Notes: generated by a model from the sequence alone, not told the origin. DNA of 64,000 nt from Polyodon spathula (GCF_017654505.1 NC_054543.1:28526525-28590524); one strand, 5' to 3'. Shown: positions 50,941 to 64,000, counted from the stretch's first letter. Translations and numbers: made by a program.

Positions 50941-52864
50941 ACCTTCTCTTCTTTGTATGATGATGAGTATGGGTGGCTCATGGAGTAGTCCATACCCAAT
51001 GAGAAACTATCATCTATGGTTGCTAAGGAATTAAAAAAAAAATTAACCATGTCTACTGGTGCCAGAAATTAATTTTGTTTGTGCAATATAAGGTACCCAC
51101 GCTAGAATCTAGAGCCACCACCCCAAATTTGAACCCCTGATGATAGCAGGTTATGAGATCCTTGACACTGCTTTAAGGGTTATGGATGCCAAATCTGAGC
51201 TGATTTAATAAAGACAGAACTGAATGATTTATTGGTATTTATTTATTTATTTTTTATATGTTCCCTGAAGTGAAATTTTAAAAGACTGGGAACCCTGCCT
51301 GGTACATGATTGCATAAAATAGCTGACGGAATACGTTGACGCCCGTTGCCAAGTGATAGCCAAGATACAGCTCACACGGCACATTGTACAGGTTGGGAAG
51401 ATGCCACTAGACACGTCACCCTATCCTATAAATGGTCATAAAAGCTTCCCAGCAGTTGTTCATTGTAACTACAGGCATTGTATTCACATGGAGATCTTCT
51501 GTGTACTTCCAAACTGCGGGAGACTTTAACATTTTAACAGCTCAGTCAGATTGTTGTCACATTTCATTTTTCATCTGGATGTCCTCCCAGGTTTCCTTTT
51601 CACCTTGTTGCAAGGCAGGTACATACCATAGTGACATGTTGGTCCACACAGTCAGCCCAATGCCCTCTGTGTGTGTAGCAAGTCATCATCATTTTTAGCT
51701 TGCTATAATTTAATATCCCCTGCAGCAGATGCAAATCCCTGGCGACAGGGGTATAGCGGAAGCACCCTTACTTTTCTATCGCTTCACAGTATTTTATCTC
51801 TCATATAGCTTGTCCAGTTGTGATAAAGCTTTTGTAAGGACATTTTTAACAGCTGTGATATATAGAGGCTGTCTCTCTGTTTGACATCTGTCTATCACAG
51901 ATAGACACAAAACGGTTGTCCAATTGTGATGGAACTAAAGGACATTCTTTAGCCTCAGAGGTTTGTTAAAAAAAACAAAACAAAAAAAAAAAACAGGACA
52001 TAACAGTCTCTGTGTTGTTTCAATGTTGCCAGATAGACACAATTGCTGATTCACACACTGTCTGTGTCAAACCCTAAAATTTATTATGGCATTTTTAAGT
52101 TTTTCTTTTAAGTTACCACACACTTCCTATTTTTAACTATGAATTGAAACATAAGTAGTAGGATTTTTTTTTAATCACTTCTGTTGAAAGACATTTTATA
52201 GCTTCGAATTGTATATGAGATCAAGAACGGTTTACATTTTTTGTAAAAACTGAGACGTGAAATCTTTACTTAACCCTGTTTCTGCCTGATTTTTACAGCC
52301 CGTATGGGGCTATTGGTTACAGGGCTACAGCCGCTAGCCAAAGATCACACTATGAGTCATGACGTGGCTGAGCTGAGACTAAAATGCAGGATGCTCGTGG
52401 CTCTCTTGTCTAACCGCGAGACTAAACTACCCGGTGAGAAGTTTTAAGACTAAAAGCTGGAAACTGTTAACTTGGATATGCTGCCACAGTACACTTTGTC
52501 TAACCCTCCTCTCACACATCCTGTATTGGTTCTTGTCAGTCTTTTGATCTTCCACCTTTTCGGAGACTACTCCCACACTGCCTGCCTTTTCTCCCAAAGT
52601 GATGGGATTACATTAATAGGATTCAGATGTTGTTGTTTTTTTAAGCTTTCTTAGGTCTCTAGCTCAAAGTGTGTGAAATCTTATACTCAAATACCGGGCT
52701 TGTTGTTCAACACAGAAGCAATTCCCTTGAATTGTTTCTAACTTTTAGAGGCAAACAAGATACATTTAGCCAAGGTGTTTATCCCAGACACTTTAAAAGA
52801 ATCTTACAAACAGAAGGAAAAAATCAGATGTGAGACTGCTGTGGCATCCAGGAAAGAAAAGGTT
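50941..52864. other. Gene-free stretch
   Basis: No gene recognised. The part just beyond the Gag start (50941-51170) could hold the leader of the gypsy element, but no primer-binding site or LTR end was confirmed. An inverted GC-richer patch at about 52300-52440 is unassigned. Confidence 0.4.
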
Positions 52865-52950
52865 ACAAAATGATATCGTAAAAGTCTACTGTAAGTCATA
52901 ATAGTAGTACAGTATTTCATGTTATGTTTCGAAAAGTCACATTTTAAATG
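52865..52950 (+). repeat. Copy of the Tc1-like block seen at 40215
   Basis: AAAATGATATCGTAAAAGTC through AGTATTTCATGTTA matches 40339-40398 with small differences, in the same orientation. Confidence 0.6.
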
Positions 52951-54640
52951 TGTGCAGATAATAAGACTATCTGGAATGTTAAAATCAGTTTCTGTTTTTA
53001 ACTTTCAGTTTTTAAATTACTGTTATACTGTACTGCTTCTATTCTTACAGGCTAACAGATGTCCAAGGGGCTAGTAGGTTGTTGGCTATAAACCAAGAGT
53101 GAGAAGTACTAATGGTTTTTTGGCAACCTTAACCTCAAGACTGAAATAGTAACTTCAATCTAAATCAACTATTGTTAAAGTGCATACTTCAGTTTGGGAA
53201 GCTGTGAGATTTCTTAAAACACACTGAAGTATGTGAGTGAAAGGTATGTAGCATATGTGGGCACTTAATTTCAGTTGGAGCAATTCATTCACATTGTGCA
53301 CATTTCCCATTTTGTTTCCATTTACTCGTTTCTTCTGTTCAGAGTGAGTGAAAATGTGGGCCTATTCAAATCTACCCACCTCAGTTTTAGGACGCTTCAA
53401 ACAGACATTTTTTGAAAAAAGCAATGGTGTCATTTCAGAAATGGAGATCTTCAAATCTCAGCTTAGATTTATTTCCAATAAAGCCAATGTGCTTCTATAA
53501 AGGGAATATTGTGAACTATGTGAATCATTTCCAATTTTGACATAAAAATTGTTTGGAAAGCCAGCTGTGGGCCAACAAAGGCCTTATTTACACCCTTTTA
53601 CACAAAATCCTCTCACCTTAACATAAAATAACTCCAATCAGTAAACATTTGGTTATAGGTTATAGCCAGCAAGCATTAATTTTTATTAGATATACATTTT
53701 ATTAGATCTCTTGAGCCAAAACAGAAAACCACATGTGTTTAGTTACAGCAAACAAGTGCCTCCCAGCTCACTGTAACTCAAGGAGGTCAGGTGTATGGAG
53801 GGGACTGTAAATCTTTGAATACCCAAACTCAACATTGAGAAGGGAGATCATGATCTCTGACCCTAGAGAAAACAACATACAACCAGCAAACTCTACATTT
53901 CTGCAGCGTGGATGGGTCCTCGACGTTCACTGAATGGGCTTGTCTTTCTATGGAACAGATGTCAGAAGTGGGAAATGGAAACCTGTCTTAGTGGGAAGAT
54001 TTCTTTGCACTCCTGGAACGCGAGATGGGGATTGAGGCAGCCAAGTTAAACCTAACCAATGCATTCAAATCATCAGATCAACAGTATCCTTCCGTTCTTG
54101 ACAATACCCAGGATGGCAGCAAGTTACAATTTGCTGAGTGTAAAAAGGAATACATCTATATAATAACCAAATTGTTATGGCTACTTTGTATTTAGATAAA
54201 ACAAATATAGCAGTATATAATTTCATTGTAATTTTGTTTTGTTGCATTTACAGTGTAACACCTGCTACCATTGCATGATTATTTACTCACTATCTCCTTT
54301 ATTATTATGATAAAATAAATAGAAATCAATTTGCTGTTTTTCTCTAAAACATTTAGGCTATTTTTATGGCTATATGGGGGAGGCCAAGCTGCAAACTTTG
54401 GATTTTAAACACACCTCTAACCTAAGCCAGTACTGACTGGAAATGAAACTTTCAGCAGATAGGTGCTGCCAACTGTGTAAGCCAATGGTATTCCACAATA
54501 CAATGCAGATATGTCTTCATGCTATCAAGAAGCAAAGGAATTAAAAAAAAGGAAAGCATAAATAATAACATAACAGAATGAAATGCAAGCTAAATATATT
54601 TTATTTTACAATGTTATATTTTGTACTGGAATATTTTTTA
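52951..54640. other. Gene-free stretch
   Basis: No recognised gene. 53750-54060 is a little more GC-rich but shows no domain or repeat I know. Confidence 0.4.
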
Positions 54641-54643
54641 ACA

Positions 54644-54680
54644 ATTGTAAGTCACTCTAGATAAGGGTGTCTGCTTAGAA
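54644..54680 (+). repeat. L2/SINE 3' tail fragment
   Basis: TTGTAAGTCACTCTAGATAA then GGGTGTCTGCTTAG is the well-known tail of fish L2-type LINEs and the SINEs that share it. It runs straight into an (AAAT)n tract. Confidence 0.75.
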
Positions 54681-54681
54681 A

Positions 54682-54763
<82 letters not shown>
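54681..54763. repeat. (AAAT)n(AAT)n microsatellite
   Basis: Tetranucleotide units change to a long pure AAT run, directly at the LINE/SINE tail. Confidence 0.97.
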
Positions 54764-54764
<1 letters not shown>

Positions 54765-56452
54765 CAGTCACAACACTAATTCGCCAAAAACACTACTCTC
54801 AGCTCCAGCTTTCTATAAACATAATTCACAGGCTAAAATTCCAACGAAAACACGGTTCATCGATATGATCTATCATTTTTATAGTATTGTTAATAAAGTG
54901 TCTATACCAAATTCATAAAAATCGAATCAAAGTTGAAATTCAGCAGTCCCAACTTTTATTTATGGGTGTGCAGCTTATATATTCAGTCACAAACCTTAGA
55001 AATTTGTGTACATTTCATCCTAGCCTGGCAGTTATGCATTACAAAAAAGTCTGAAAGTACAATTGGGCTATATTTTAATCCAGTCTGTTTCCCTTAAAAA
55101 AGAATGCTACTATTAGACAGTAGCATTGCCAGCAAAGACACAAGTACATCTACAATGGTTTGAGCCAATGGTAGAATGGTCGCTTTACAGTATGAGTCAG
55201 TATTTATTTAAATCATAGCTTCTCAATCAGAACCTCAGTTATTCTGCCTTACTCATTGAGTTAACCCATTTTGACAGAAAAGTCTTAGATTTGAGTGGAT
55301 TAAGATCCAAAAACATACTGTTGCTGTTTTCAAAAAGAATCCTGAATCAATGAATGCTTCAAAACCCTGCCATCTTTATTTCTGCATTTGAGTTCTTGAC
55401 CATTAATTGTTGTTGCATCCTGTTGTTATTTCAGATAGAACCGGTGGCAGCACTAATGTGATATTTGACCTGGTTTGTAAAAGACCTGAGATTGGCTCAC
55501 ATCATGAATCAATTCCAGTGCTTCTGCCCAAAGATCGTTTCACGTTTTAAACTGTTGTTCAAATTATACAAGCCAAGATCCCTCATTGGCTCATTTCCAC
55601 TTCCAGTTGATTTATTTCTCATGACAAATTTTCAAATGAGCTAATTTCTCTGATGAAACAGACACAATACATTGCCAAAATGGAGCATGCTAGCCCCACA
55701 CAAACTGCAGCTGACTAGTTTAGCATGATTCCTCCCATTTACTTAATTTCCTGAATCCATGTTTATTTGCTTTTCCACTGAACCACTTAATGCAAACGCA
55801 CCTGAATTGTTTCAGGATTCACACTGGGACACACTGAGCAGGATTTTCAAAAGGTCATAGATGATAACTCCAGTGTTAATCAACAAATCAGTATGTAGCA
55901 TTGATTTTGGCAAGAGGTCGTTGTGCCTAGTTTGTTATTAAATAATCGCCCTTATGTGATTTTTGAAATTATGTTTATTTCTGAAATAATGTTACTAACT
56001 TAGCAGTGCTTCTTGCGAATATTTATTTTGTATGTGTGGGAATTTAAAACCAAATCTGTGTTAATTAGCATCATTCATCGGAGTTAATTTTCACTTGGGA
56101 AAGGAGGGTTTTAATTAATGAAAGACTATAACTTATCTTGAAACAGACATTTAACGGACCGCAGCTGTGATGCTGACGATATAGTGACGAACTAGATAAT
56201 TCAGTATTTGTATTTATGGAAATATTTTAGGCTTTTATATACTTGTGGTTATGAATGAGATTTGTTCACTTGTGGTGCATTATGTGTTTATAACTAAGTT
56301 GGCAATCTGCAGGCTTCCGAACACTCTCCCACAGGAGATCAAATAGTCTGAAGTGTGGAATATTTAATAAAAAACGTTTAAAAACTTTTTTTTTTTTTTT
56401 TAAATTGGCATTCTGGCCTTCTTAATTATACATTTGCTGAACTTGTATGTGT
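54764..56452. other. Gene-free stretch
   Basis: No gene or transposon recognised. 55680-56130 contains several TAATTA-type blocks and mixed-complexity sequence that might be regulatory, but nothing proves it. Confidence 0.35.
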
Positions 56453-56488
56453 GCTGTGTTTTTAATATGCAAATATTAAAAACACAGC
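56453..56488. repeat. Perfect 16-bp stem hairpin
   Basis: Arms GCTGTGTTTTTAATAT (56453-56468) and ATATTAAAAACACAGC (56473-56488) with loop GCAA. Confidence 0.92.
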
Positions 56489-56519
56489 TGTGATTATGTA
56501 TGTGTGTGTTGTAGTGTTT

Positions 56520-56572
56520 TATACTGTAAAGTGCTTTGAGATGTTCTACATAAATTGCGCTATATAAAAGAG
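56520..56572 (+). repeat. L2-like 3' tail fragment
   Basis: TACTGTAAAGTGCTTTGAGA then TGCGCTATATAAAAGAGA is a canonical L2 3' end. It leads directly into the (ATT)n tract. Confidence 0.75.

Positions 56573-56627
<55 letters not shown>
56573..56627. repeat. (ATT)n microsatellite
   Basis: Pure ATT trinucleotide tract attached to the L2 tail. Confidence 0.97.
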
Positions 56628-56628
<1 letters not shown>

Positions 56629-57054
56629 GGTACATCCAAACTAATCAAATGCCTTTTTCTGTTAGTGTTAAACAAACACGTTGACAGCAGTAATCAGGAT
56701 AAGGGCTCATTGTTTTAAATCCTGATTTGAATGAGAAGATGAATGAGAAGCCTCACAGTTTAATAGGTGTACAGTTTGTAGCTTGCAAATCTGTTTTGTA
56801 TATAAGAATAAAACAATTAATACAAAATTGTACAGTTTCACTACATTATCATTTAAATCAAATCTACTGTGAGCATTTGTAAATATGTGCATGCTTACAA
56901 TGTAAATAGCCAACACACGGTACACAAATATGTGCATATAAACATACTTGATCAAGACAGTGCACTAAATTATATAAATGTATGAACTCTAAAGAAGCTG
57001 AGATACCGGCATAGCTGAAACGTCATATAATTAGCTGAAAATAGCCTGTTGTCC

Positions 57055-57338
57055 TTTTGCATGTGATGTCACAGATCAAATGACCGCACCTGTCAGCCAT
57101 TTTGGACGCAAGAAGCCTTGGACGGCATATTCACACAGTGCTTGCTGGTGTAAGTTTTGAAGTGGTTATTTCATGTTATGCTGTTGGATTCACCAACAGA
57201 TAATGCCAAAAGCCAGGTCTTTTTTCTATCATTTCCCGAAAAATCCTGAAAGACGAAAAAAGTGGATTTCTGTGATAAATAGGAAAGACTGGGAGACAAC
57301 AAATTACAATCGTTTATGTAGTGAACACTTTGTGGAAA
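57055..57338 (+). pseudogene. THAP zinc-finger segment, broken
   Basis: The THAP (C2CH) DNA-binding domain is visible at 57174-57338. It opens with CYAVGFTNR, where the family has a second Cys in place of Phe, followed by a one-base frame change at the stop at about 57201. From 57203 an open frame MPKARSFFYHFPKNPERRKK continues to KDWETTNYNRLCSEHFVEM and carries the conserved PERRKKW and the zinc-binding Cys and His of LCSEHF. The frame ends at a TGA created by LTR-like sequence joining at 57339. The family includes host regulators and P-element-like transposases; nothing here decides which. 57055-57119 is a possible leader resembling 62722-62800 on the other strand. Confidence 0.78.
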
Positions 57339-57480
57339 TGTGACAAAGTGGTTTATTGTAGACAGGTGCAGGGGTGATGCAGTGTGTGAAAGAAGCAGAC
57401 AGAAATAATTGTAATCCAGTTAGAAATTTTTTTATTTTATTTCCAGGTGTCCATTGTTGAAATGAGGATGGTTGAAGAAG
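57339..57480 (+). repeat. Truncated LTR-like fragment
   Basis: Begins exactly where the THAP homology stops with TGTGACAAAGTGGTTTATTG then ACAGGTGCAGGGGTGATGCA, an LTR start of the TGTGACA type. The far end is unclear; the sequence after about 57480 may resume the interrupted THAP-bearing unit. Confidence 0.55.
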
Positions 57481-57814
57481 TTTTGAAGGGGTGTCCAAAG
57501 ACTCCACAAAGTCCTGGAACATTGGATACATTTTAAATTAAAAAGGATCTTTAAATCACTTGTTACAAAAATGTTTCAACTCTATTATATAGCCCCAAGT
57601 TATACCTGTAAATATATCACAAACTTAGTTCCAAAAAATTAATTATAAAAAAAAATGTAAAAACTGTAGAAAATAGCCCCAGATTACATTAACAAACTTG
57701 TCAATGTAAAAAAAACAAGTTAGAAAAACACAACAGCTGTTTAAAGTGGTGATATCAAACACAAAAGACCACGTTAGGAGAAGCAACTGGGGCAACCTTG
57801 TCAAGCATCAAGCA
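57481..57814. other. Unassigned stretch
   Basis: AT-rich; may contain the continuation of the THAP-bearing element (a short GCPKTPQSPG-like reading near 57490-57520) but this is uncertain. Confidence 0.3.
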
Positions 57815-58501
57815 AATAGACACAATTGGAAAGGTGCTGGGGCCCAACAGTCACACAATTTTTGCTGCTAACTTGGTTTCTTTTTTGATCGCTCCACTTT
57901 ACATTGAAATGCTCATTCCCTTATCAGCTAGATTGTAACCATAATAAAGATGCTGAGACACATATGTGCCAAGGAAAGTGCTCAACACAGACTGAAGTGT
58001 TCTTGGTTATCCTTACAAGCATTATTACAGAGAGAAAGACAGACAGGGAATTGGAGAGGCGTCATCACAGTTGCAGAAGACACGCAGGTAAGGCATAGGT
58101 AGATCAAGGCACACATGGACAGGCATTTAGACCATACATAAAAGGAAATGTGAAAGAGCATGAAGCAATATATTTCCAACAATGAAGGTGATGAACAAGA
58201 CCAATAATGGCAACGAGTGCAAGGGATACTGAGAATTCAAGGTAAGTGTATGGGAGGTGACAGGGCAGGGCAGGCTTTGTAGATCCAGGGCTGGGGTGCT
58301 GGAGCCTTTTTTTTGGTTGTTTATTGCCAATGTTTTTTGTTGCACATGTGACATGTGAGCTGATATGGGAATGGTCACAATCCCCTTAAAGTTGTGCAAA
58401 GAGCATTTCAATGTAAAGTGGAGCAATGAAAAAAAGAAGCCAAGCTAGAAGCAACAATTGTGTGAATGTTGGGTCCCAGCACCTTTCCAATTGTGCCTAT
58501 T
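57815..58501. mobile_element. 687-bp non-autonomous DNA transposon with 100-bp TIRs
   Basis: Terminal inverted repeats of about 100 bp: 57815-57914 and 58401-58501. The outer ends read AATAGACACAATTGGAAAGG and, inverted, AATAGGCACAATTGGAAAGG. The inner ends share CTCCACTTTACATTGAAATG plus CTC. The roughly 486-bp interior has no transposase motif; frames inside it (for example 57904-58098, 58127-58426) are chance. No clear target duplication was found, so the superfamily is undecided. Confidence 0.85.
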
Positions 58502-59605
58502 AGATAATTTAGATATTAGATAATTTAGACTTTTGGACAGTACTGAAAGTGTAAACATTGTATTCTTTTAGTTGCAAATGTACATCCATGAGTGATGAAA
58601 ACAATACATCTATTTTGGTAGGTATTGATATATTGATATTTAAGTAGGTACGAAAAAACAATGTTATGAATGGTTAAATCGGAACATATGCATGTCAGTG
58701 CTATATGGTAGTATACTAACACATTTTAATGCTGAGAAAAACAATATTCTTCTTGTTATAGAAATGTTATGAACTTAGGCCAATGTATGGCATTTGTAAA
58801 GCATTCGATCTCTTCATAAAAGGCCATATCCATGTCCTTTGAGTTTCTTGGCTATGGTTTGACTTCAGTGAGTGCATCATTTGCATGCACCCATTTTCAA
58901 ATAGTGCCCACAGCAAGAAAAGACAGTGTCTTGAAGTAACACCCTGTCCTTGGTGTATGATAATGGAAGACAATTCGTCATACCTGCTGTCCACAATAAT
59001 CTTGCTGTGTCACTTTGTTACAGGCCTGCTGGTTTGGACTGCAGTCATGGGAAATGCAGATCTTTTCAAGATAGCTGGGAGTCTTTGTATAAATGGATTT
59101 TATATTTTTAAATGCTGCAATAACAGTTCTGCGTGTGAAGCATCCACACTATAATTTGACAAAACAGGTGATTTATTTGCAGTGTGCAGGACCTTTATTT
59201 TCTGTAAAGGTATACATAGGTCAATTGCTGTGGATGAAATCATTAGCCAAATCAATTCATACAACATATTTTTTTGGCTTGCTATTTATTAATTTATTTA
59301 TACATTTATAATATAAACATTAATTTATACATATATTTATTTAAAAATATTTATTAATCAATGTATTTATTCCTCTATGCATTTTTTTAATTAAACCAGG
59401 AACTACAACTTATCAGAGGTATTTATACAAGGAAGATACATGCCACTCTTGTGTACAATTCCATTCTATGATATCTACCAAACAGGATACTAGATATTTT
59501 CAAACAGGAAATAGAGCATTTGTAGAATTGAGCAGAACCTTCTTTTCAGCAAAAGCTAGTCAGGCATGGATGTAAGCTTAAAAAATGTATACATTTCAAC
59601 AACAG
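58502..59605. other. Gene-free stretch
   Basis: No gene recognised. 59270-59400 is an ATTTATT-rich low-complexity tract. The frames at 58767-58994 and 58885-59154 overlap on opposite strands and show no known domain. Confidence 0.4.
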
Positions 59606-59668
59606 TGTGGTGGCGCAGTGGTCTAAGGCTGTGTGCCTTTCAAGGTTGTCACGTTGCAAGTTCAAACA
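59606..59668 (+). repeat. tRNA-like SINE head fragment
   Basis: GTGGTGGCGCAGTGGTCTAA has an A-box form, and GTTGCAAGTTCAAAC 40 bases later is a weak B box. No acceptor stem forms, so it is not a real tRNA; a truncated SINE head is the simplest reading. Confidence 0.5.
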
Positions 59669-59885
59669 ACAGTAATTTATTATTATTTTTTTATTATTAT
59701 TATTTGGTTTTTGGTGCGATATCTGCTGTTTTAAAACAAAAATAAATTATTTAATATAAATGGTGTAGAGATCAAACTGCTTGCATTTCTTGGTTTATTT
59801 GATGTTGACCAACATGTGGCATCACATGATTGGTAGATATCCAGTTATTTAGCTTTTCATTTTTGTTTACTTATTACAAACCAAT

Positions 59886-60042
59886 GAGAAGGAACAGATT
59901 ATGATTCTCCATCCCCCTTATATGCTGTCACGCATGACCCCTTGTTAAACTAATGCAGCTGCCTTTACAATCTGCGGCTGCTACATTGTTTCCCTTCCGG
60001 GTCAATACTTTCTAGCAACGCCTTCTTCCAGACTGACAACTT
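59886..60042. repeat. Dispersed repeat R2, copy 2
   Basis: Matches 25530-25690 in block order (GATTCTCC, CATGACCCCTTG, GGTCAATA, CGCCTTCTTCCAG). Confidence 0.65.
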
Positions 60043-61052
60043 CCCGACTTGGGAAAAGAACTGTCAGACCAGCCCATCCAAAGAACTCTGTCCTCGCTAC
60101 TTAGCACCCTCACAGGTCGGGAGGAAGATTTACAACCAAGATTCATTGCATTTCTTTTTTTTCCCAGATCATACAACAGTTTATTATGTTATCATTCCAA
60201 TTCAGGATTTTATTTGTCACAATCATGATCAAAATATGTTTTTGTCACTGGAAAATCTGGTAATTTTAATGTTTTGTTTTCATGTTCAGGGTTTGGGTTA
60301 CTCTGTGGGTTAATTTGGAAGTTATGAAAATATTTAGCCAGCTTTTCACATATCAATGCCTCAAATATTTTATTTATTTTATTCTTTTTTTTTCAATGAA
60401 ATGTTAAAACAAATAATTTAACACATACGCAGTATTACTGATAATATTTCGAAAGATATGCAATTTAACAAGTCATTAATACAATTAGTCACAGAGCATA
60501 CAGTTTATTTTATGGATGCTGTTTATTATTAAATCATTTTCAAATAACACCAAATATAATATAACACACGATATAAAAGAAAAATCATAATAAAGAAATC
60601 ATAGAAGTACATTTTTAAATAAATCTTAAATACTTGCAATCGTAGTTCAAGACTCAACTATAAAATGAAACAAGCTCTGTCTAGCACTTACGCAAATGTA
60701 TAATGGAGGCAGTGCTTAATGACTTTTGGGAATTAAAATTATGATCAAAGAAAAGAGACAGTCGATTAAAGTACCCTATGGTTTCCATTGACAGAACGAT
60801 TAATAATAATAATTCCCAATATATTCAATGATGTATTCAGTGAAAAGCAGCAACCTTGAAAAACAAAATACTTGTGCTAATGAATGCACCGTTAAATACG
60901 TCTGATAATGTTCAATAAAAATATGTTGTTAAAACATGATGTATACTTTGTTCCTATATGTGGATTTGAGTTGTCAATGTGTGTGTAAGTGCATGTAATA
61001 AAAGAAATTACTGAAAAATACATCAAAAAATAAAAAAAAGCTGCTACGACTA

Positions 61053-61055
<3 letters not shown>
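60043..61055. other. Gene-free AT-rich stretch
   Basis: No recognised feature. Confidence 0.4.

Positions 61056-61122
<67 letters not shown>
61056..61122. repeat. (AAT)n microsatellite
   Basis: AAT trinucleotide tract with one ATA slip near the middle. Confidence 0.96.
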
Positions 61123-61123
<1 letters not shown>

Positions 61124-61236
61124 CAAACTGAATTTATGAGAAATGGTTTGAGGAGGCTATGAAGCCCAATGGGGCTGTATATGTGCTGTGACTTATTCTA
61201 AAGTTTTTTGTGTATTGTATTCCATTACAAATAGTA

Positions 61237-62655
<1,419 letters not shown>

Positions 62656-62657
62656 TA

Positions 62658-64000
62658 TCGGTAATGGATAATTTGTGTTAAGCAAAGGAAATACAAACTT
62701 GCTATTGTCACAACGATTAGTGAAGCTTCCTGTCCAAAATGGCCAACCACACACTGGATCACGTGATTTGGTGACGTGTTTGCAAAAGGACAATAGGCCT
62801 ACTTCTGTCAACTGGGGAAGTCAGCACCTCCAGTCATTTTTTTCTTTTAATGTAACAAAAACATTTATTCCCATTAATTATTTTAGATGTGCAATGGCTA
62901 CAGTAAAGGATACAGACCTTAGGTTTAGGGTTTTGGCGTTGGGAGATGATTATTCATTGTTTTATTAACAATAATATGATAACCAATCACAGTGCAGTGT
63001 CCTGACAGAAACATTTGGTGGTACCTTTGTAAGGACAGCTACTTCTAATCTGGCTTGTCCGACGCAAATGTGGAGGCCTAAAGTGTGTATCCTAGCAATG
63101 CGCGAATCTACCGTTCTAGCACTAAAAGAAGCACAATCTCACACACTCAAAGTTTTAATGCTAACCGGCAACGACTTCAAACTGGGTTCTAATTTGATGC
63201 ATCAATTCACCAATATGTAATAGAAGCTCTGGAAATGTAAGGACAGTTGATTAATAATCGGTGCATCAATTAATTGTTCTATCCCTATTAAATAGTGAAT
63301 CAAATGTTTATGCTCTCTAGTGCTATGTGATGGCAATCACTTTTCATGGGCTCAATGTCAAGTTTGGGCATTGTATTTATTTGGAGCAAGAAATTGGACA
63401 CATTAAAAATAAGCAATGTATGGCCTCATAGAACTCACACAAGTCACATACTGTAATCGAATTACTTGAGTGAACCAAATTCATTTGTTTTATCTCAGGT
63501 CAAACCAGATGACGCTTGCTTGCTATCATTTATTATACAACCTCTACTGCAATAGCAAATATAGTGCTGTTTTCCTCTATTACGTTGCCATTAATAATAT
63601 ACCGTGCTGTGTTTTAGTAACATAGTATTTCTCAATAAATGCACCATTGCAGAAATGTAATCAGTCATTGGATTTCATTTGGAATGATTGCCTCTGCATT
63701 TTTTTGTATTGGTAACAAATTGGCATTAAAAAAAATCAAAGAGTACAGCACTAATGTGGAGGGATACCCAACCTGACATCAAAAGCATTTTCCTGTCAGC
63801 TTGGAGAGTCCACAGACATTCATCCCAACATTTCAGCTTTGACCAGGTGATGAAAACCGATTTCTTGCAAAGAAGGCTGTATTTAGACCAGATTTCTGAA
63901 ACTTGAGCCTGGCTTGGAGTGGCTGCACCCACGGGCTTTGAAGTAAAGAGCAGCGGATATCGGATCCAACTTGGAGCGCTGCACTGTCTCTTTGGCTGGC
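62658..64000. other. Unassigned end of window
   Basis: Starts with sequence (62722-62800, minus) resembling the leader of the THAP segment at 57055. From about 63720 to the end the sequence is of mixed composition and rises in G+C near 63900-64000; it could approach a gene outside the window, but no exon is supported. Confidence 0.35.

Noticed and set aside
52300..52440. Possible SINE or tRNA-like patch
   Set aside because: Some GC-rich, box-like words occur but no B box or second copy was found in the window.
58885..59154. Overlapping frames on both strands (58767-58994 and 58885-59154)
   Set aside because: Opposite-strand overlap, no domain, no splice context; probably chance.
59606..59668. 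Possible tRNA gene
   Set aside because: An A-box-like motif is present, but the B box is weak and no cloverleaf or acceptor stem can be formed; better as a SINE head fragment.

Overview
This window looks like intergenic or intronic DNA from a large, AT-rich, repeat-rich vertebrate genome. A ray-finned fish is the best guess. The case rests on five separate Tc1-type DNA transposon copies, L2-type LINE copies, tRNA-headed SINEs, one CORE-SINE, several solo LTRs and many long (TA)n, (GA)n, (ATT)n and (AAAT)n tracts. The low gene density and the mixture of old and fairly fresh repeats would suit a non-teleost such as a sturgeon, but that is inference. I found no convincing intact host protein-coding gene, no rRNA or functional tRNA, and nothing prokaryotic. 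Almost every open frame of 60-140 codons is either a piece of a dead mobile element or chance.

Layout. 1-5 kb: 5' part of a LINE (minus), a tRNA-derived SINE (minus), then two decayed Tc1 elements in opposite orientation separated by only a few bases. 5-13 kb: mostly unassigned AT-rich DNA. 13.4-18.4 kb: two L2-type LINE remnants, one with reverse-transcriptase pieces and one with endonuclease plus reverse transcriptase and an 85-bp internal duplication. 19.4-20 kb: solo LTR with a perfect 5-bp target duplication. 22.3 kb: unidentified GC-rich patch. 24.5 kb: second copy of the SINE. 27.9-28.2 kb: a CORE-SINE sandwiched between two (TA)n arrays. 32.3-32.9 kb: a short piggyBac-like element between TTAA sites. 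34.9, 37.4 and 39.1 kb: three more solo LTRs.

42.4-45.6 kb is a repeat cluster: a Tc1 remnant (minus), a dispersed repeat fused to a left-truncated Tc1 (plus), then (TA)n/(GA)n arrays with a duplicated unique segment. At 47.2 kb there is a 244-bp almost perfect palindrome. At 50.1-50.9 kb there is a wrecked Ty3/gypsy-type gag-protease region (minus). At 57.2 kb there is a broken THAP zinc-finger segment interrupted by LTR-like sequence, and at 57.8-58.5 kb a 687-bp non-autonomous DNA transposon with 100-bp terminal inverted repeats. A fifth Tc1 copy, with both TA sites preserved, sits at 61.2-62.7 kb.

Nothing here acts as an operon or pathway. The window is best read as a record of successive transposon insertions. 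The items most worth following are the 244-bp palindrome, the interrupted THAP segment with its possible relative at 62.7 kb, the 687-bp terminal-inverted-repeat element, and the four solo LTRs.
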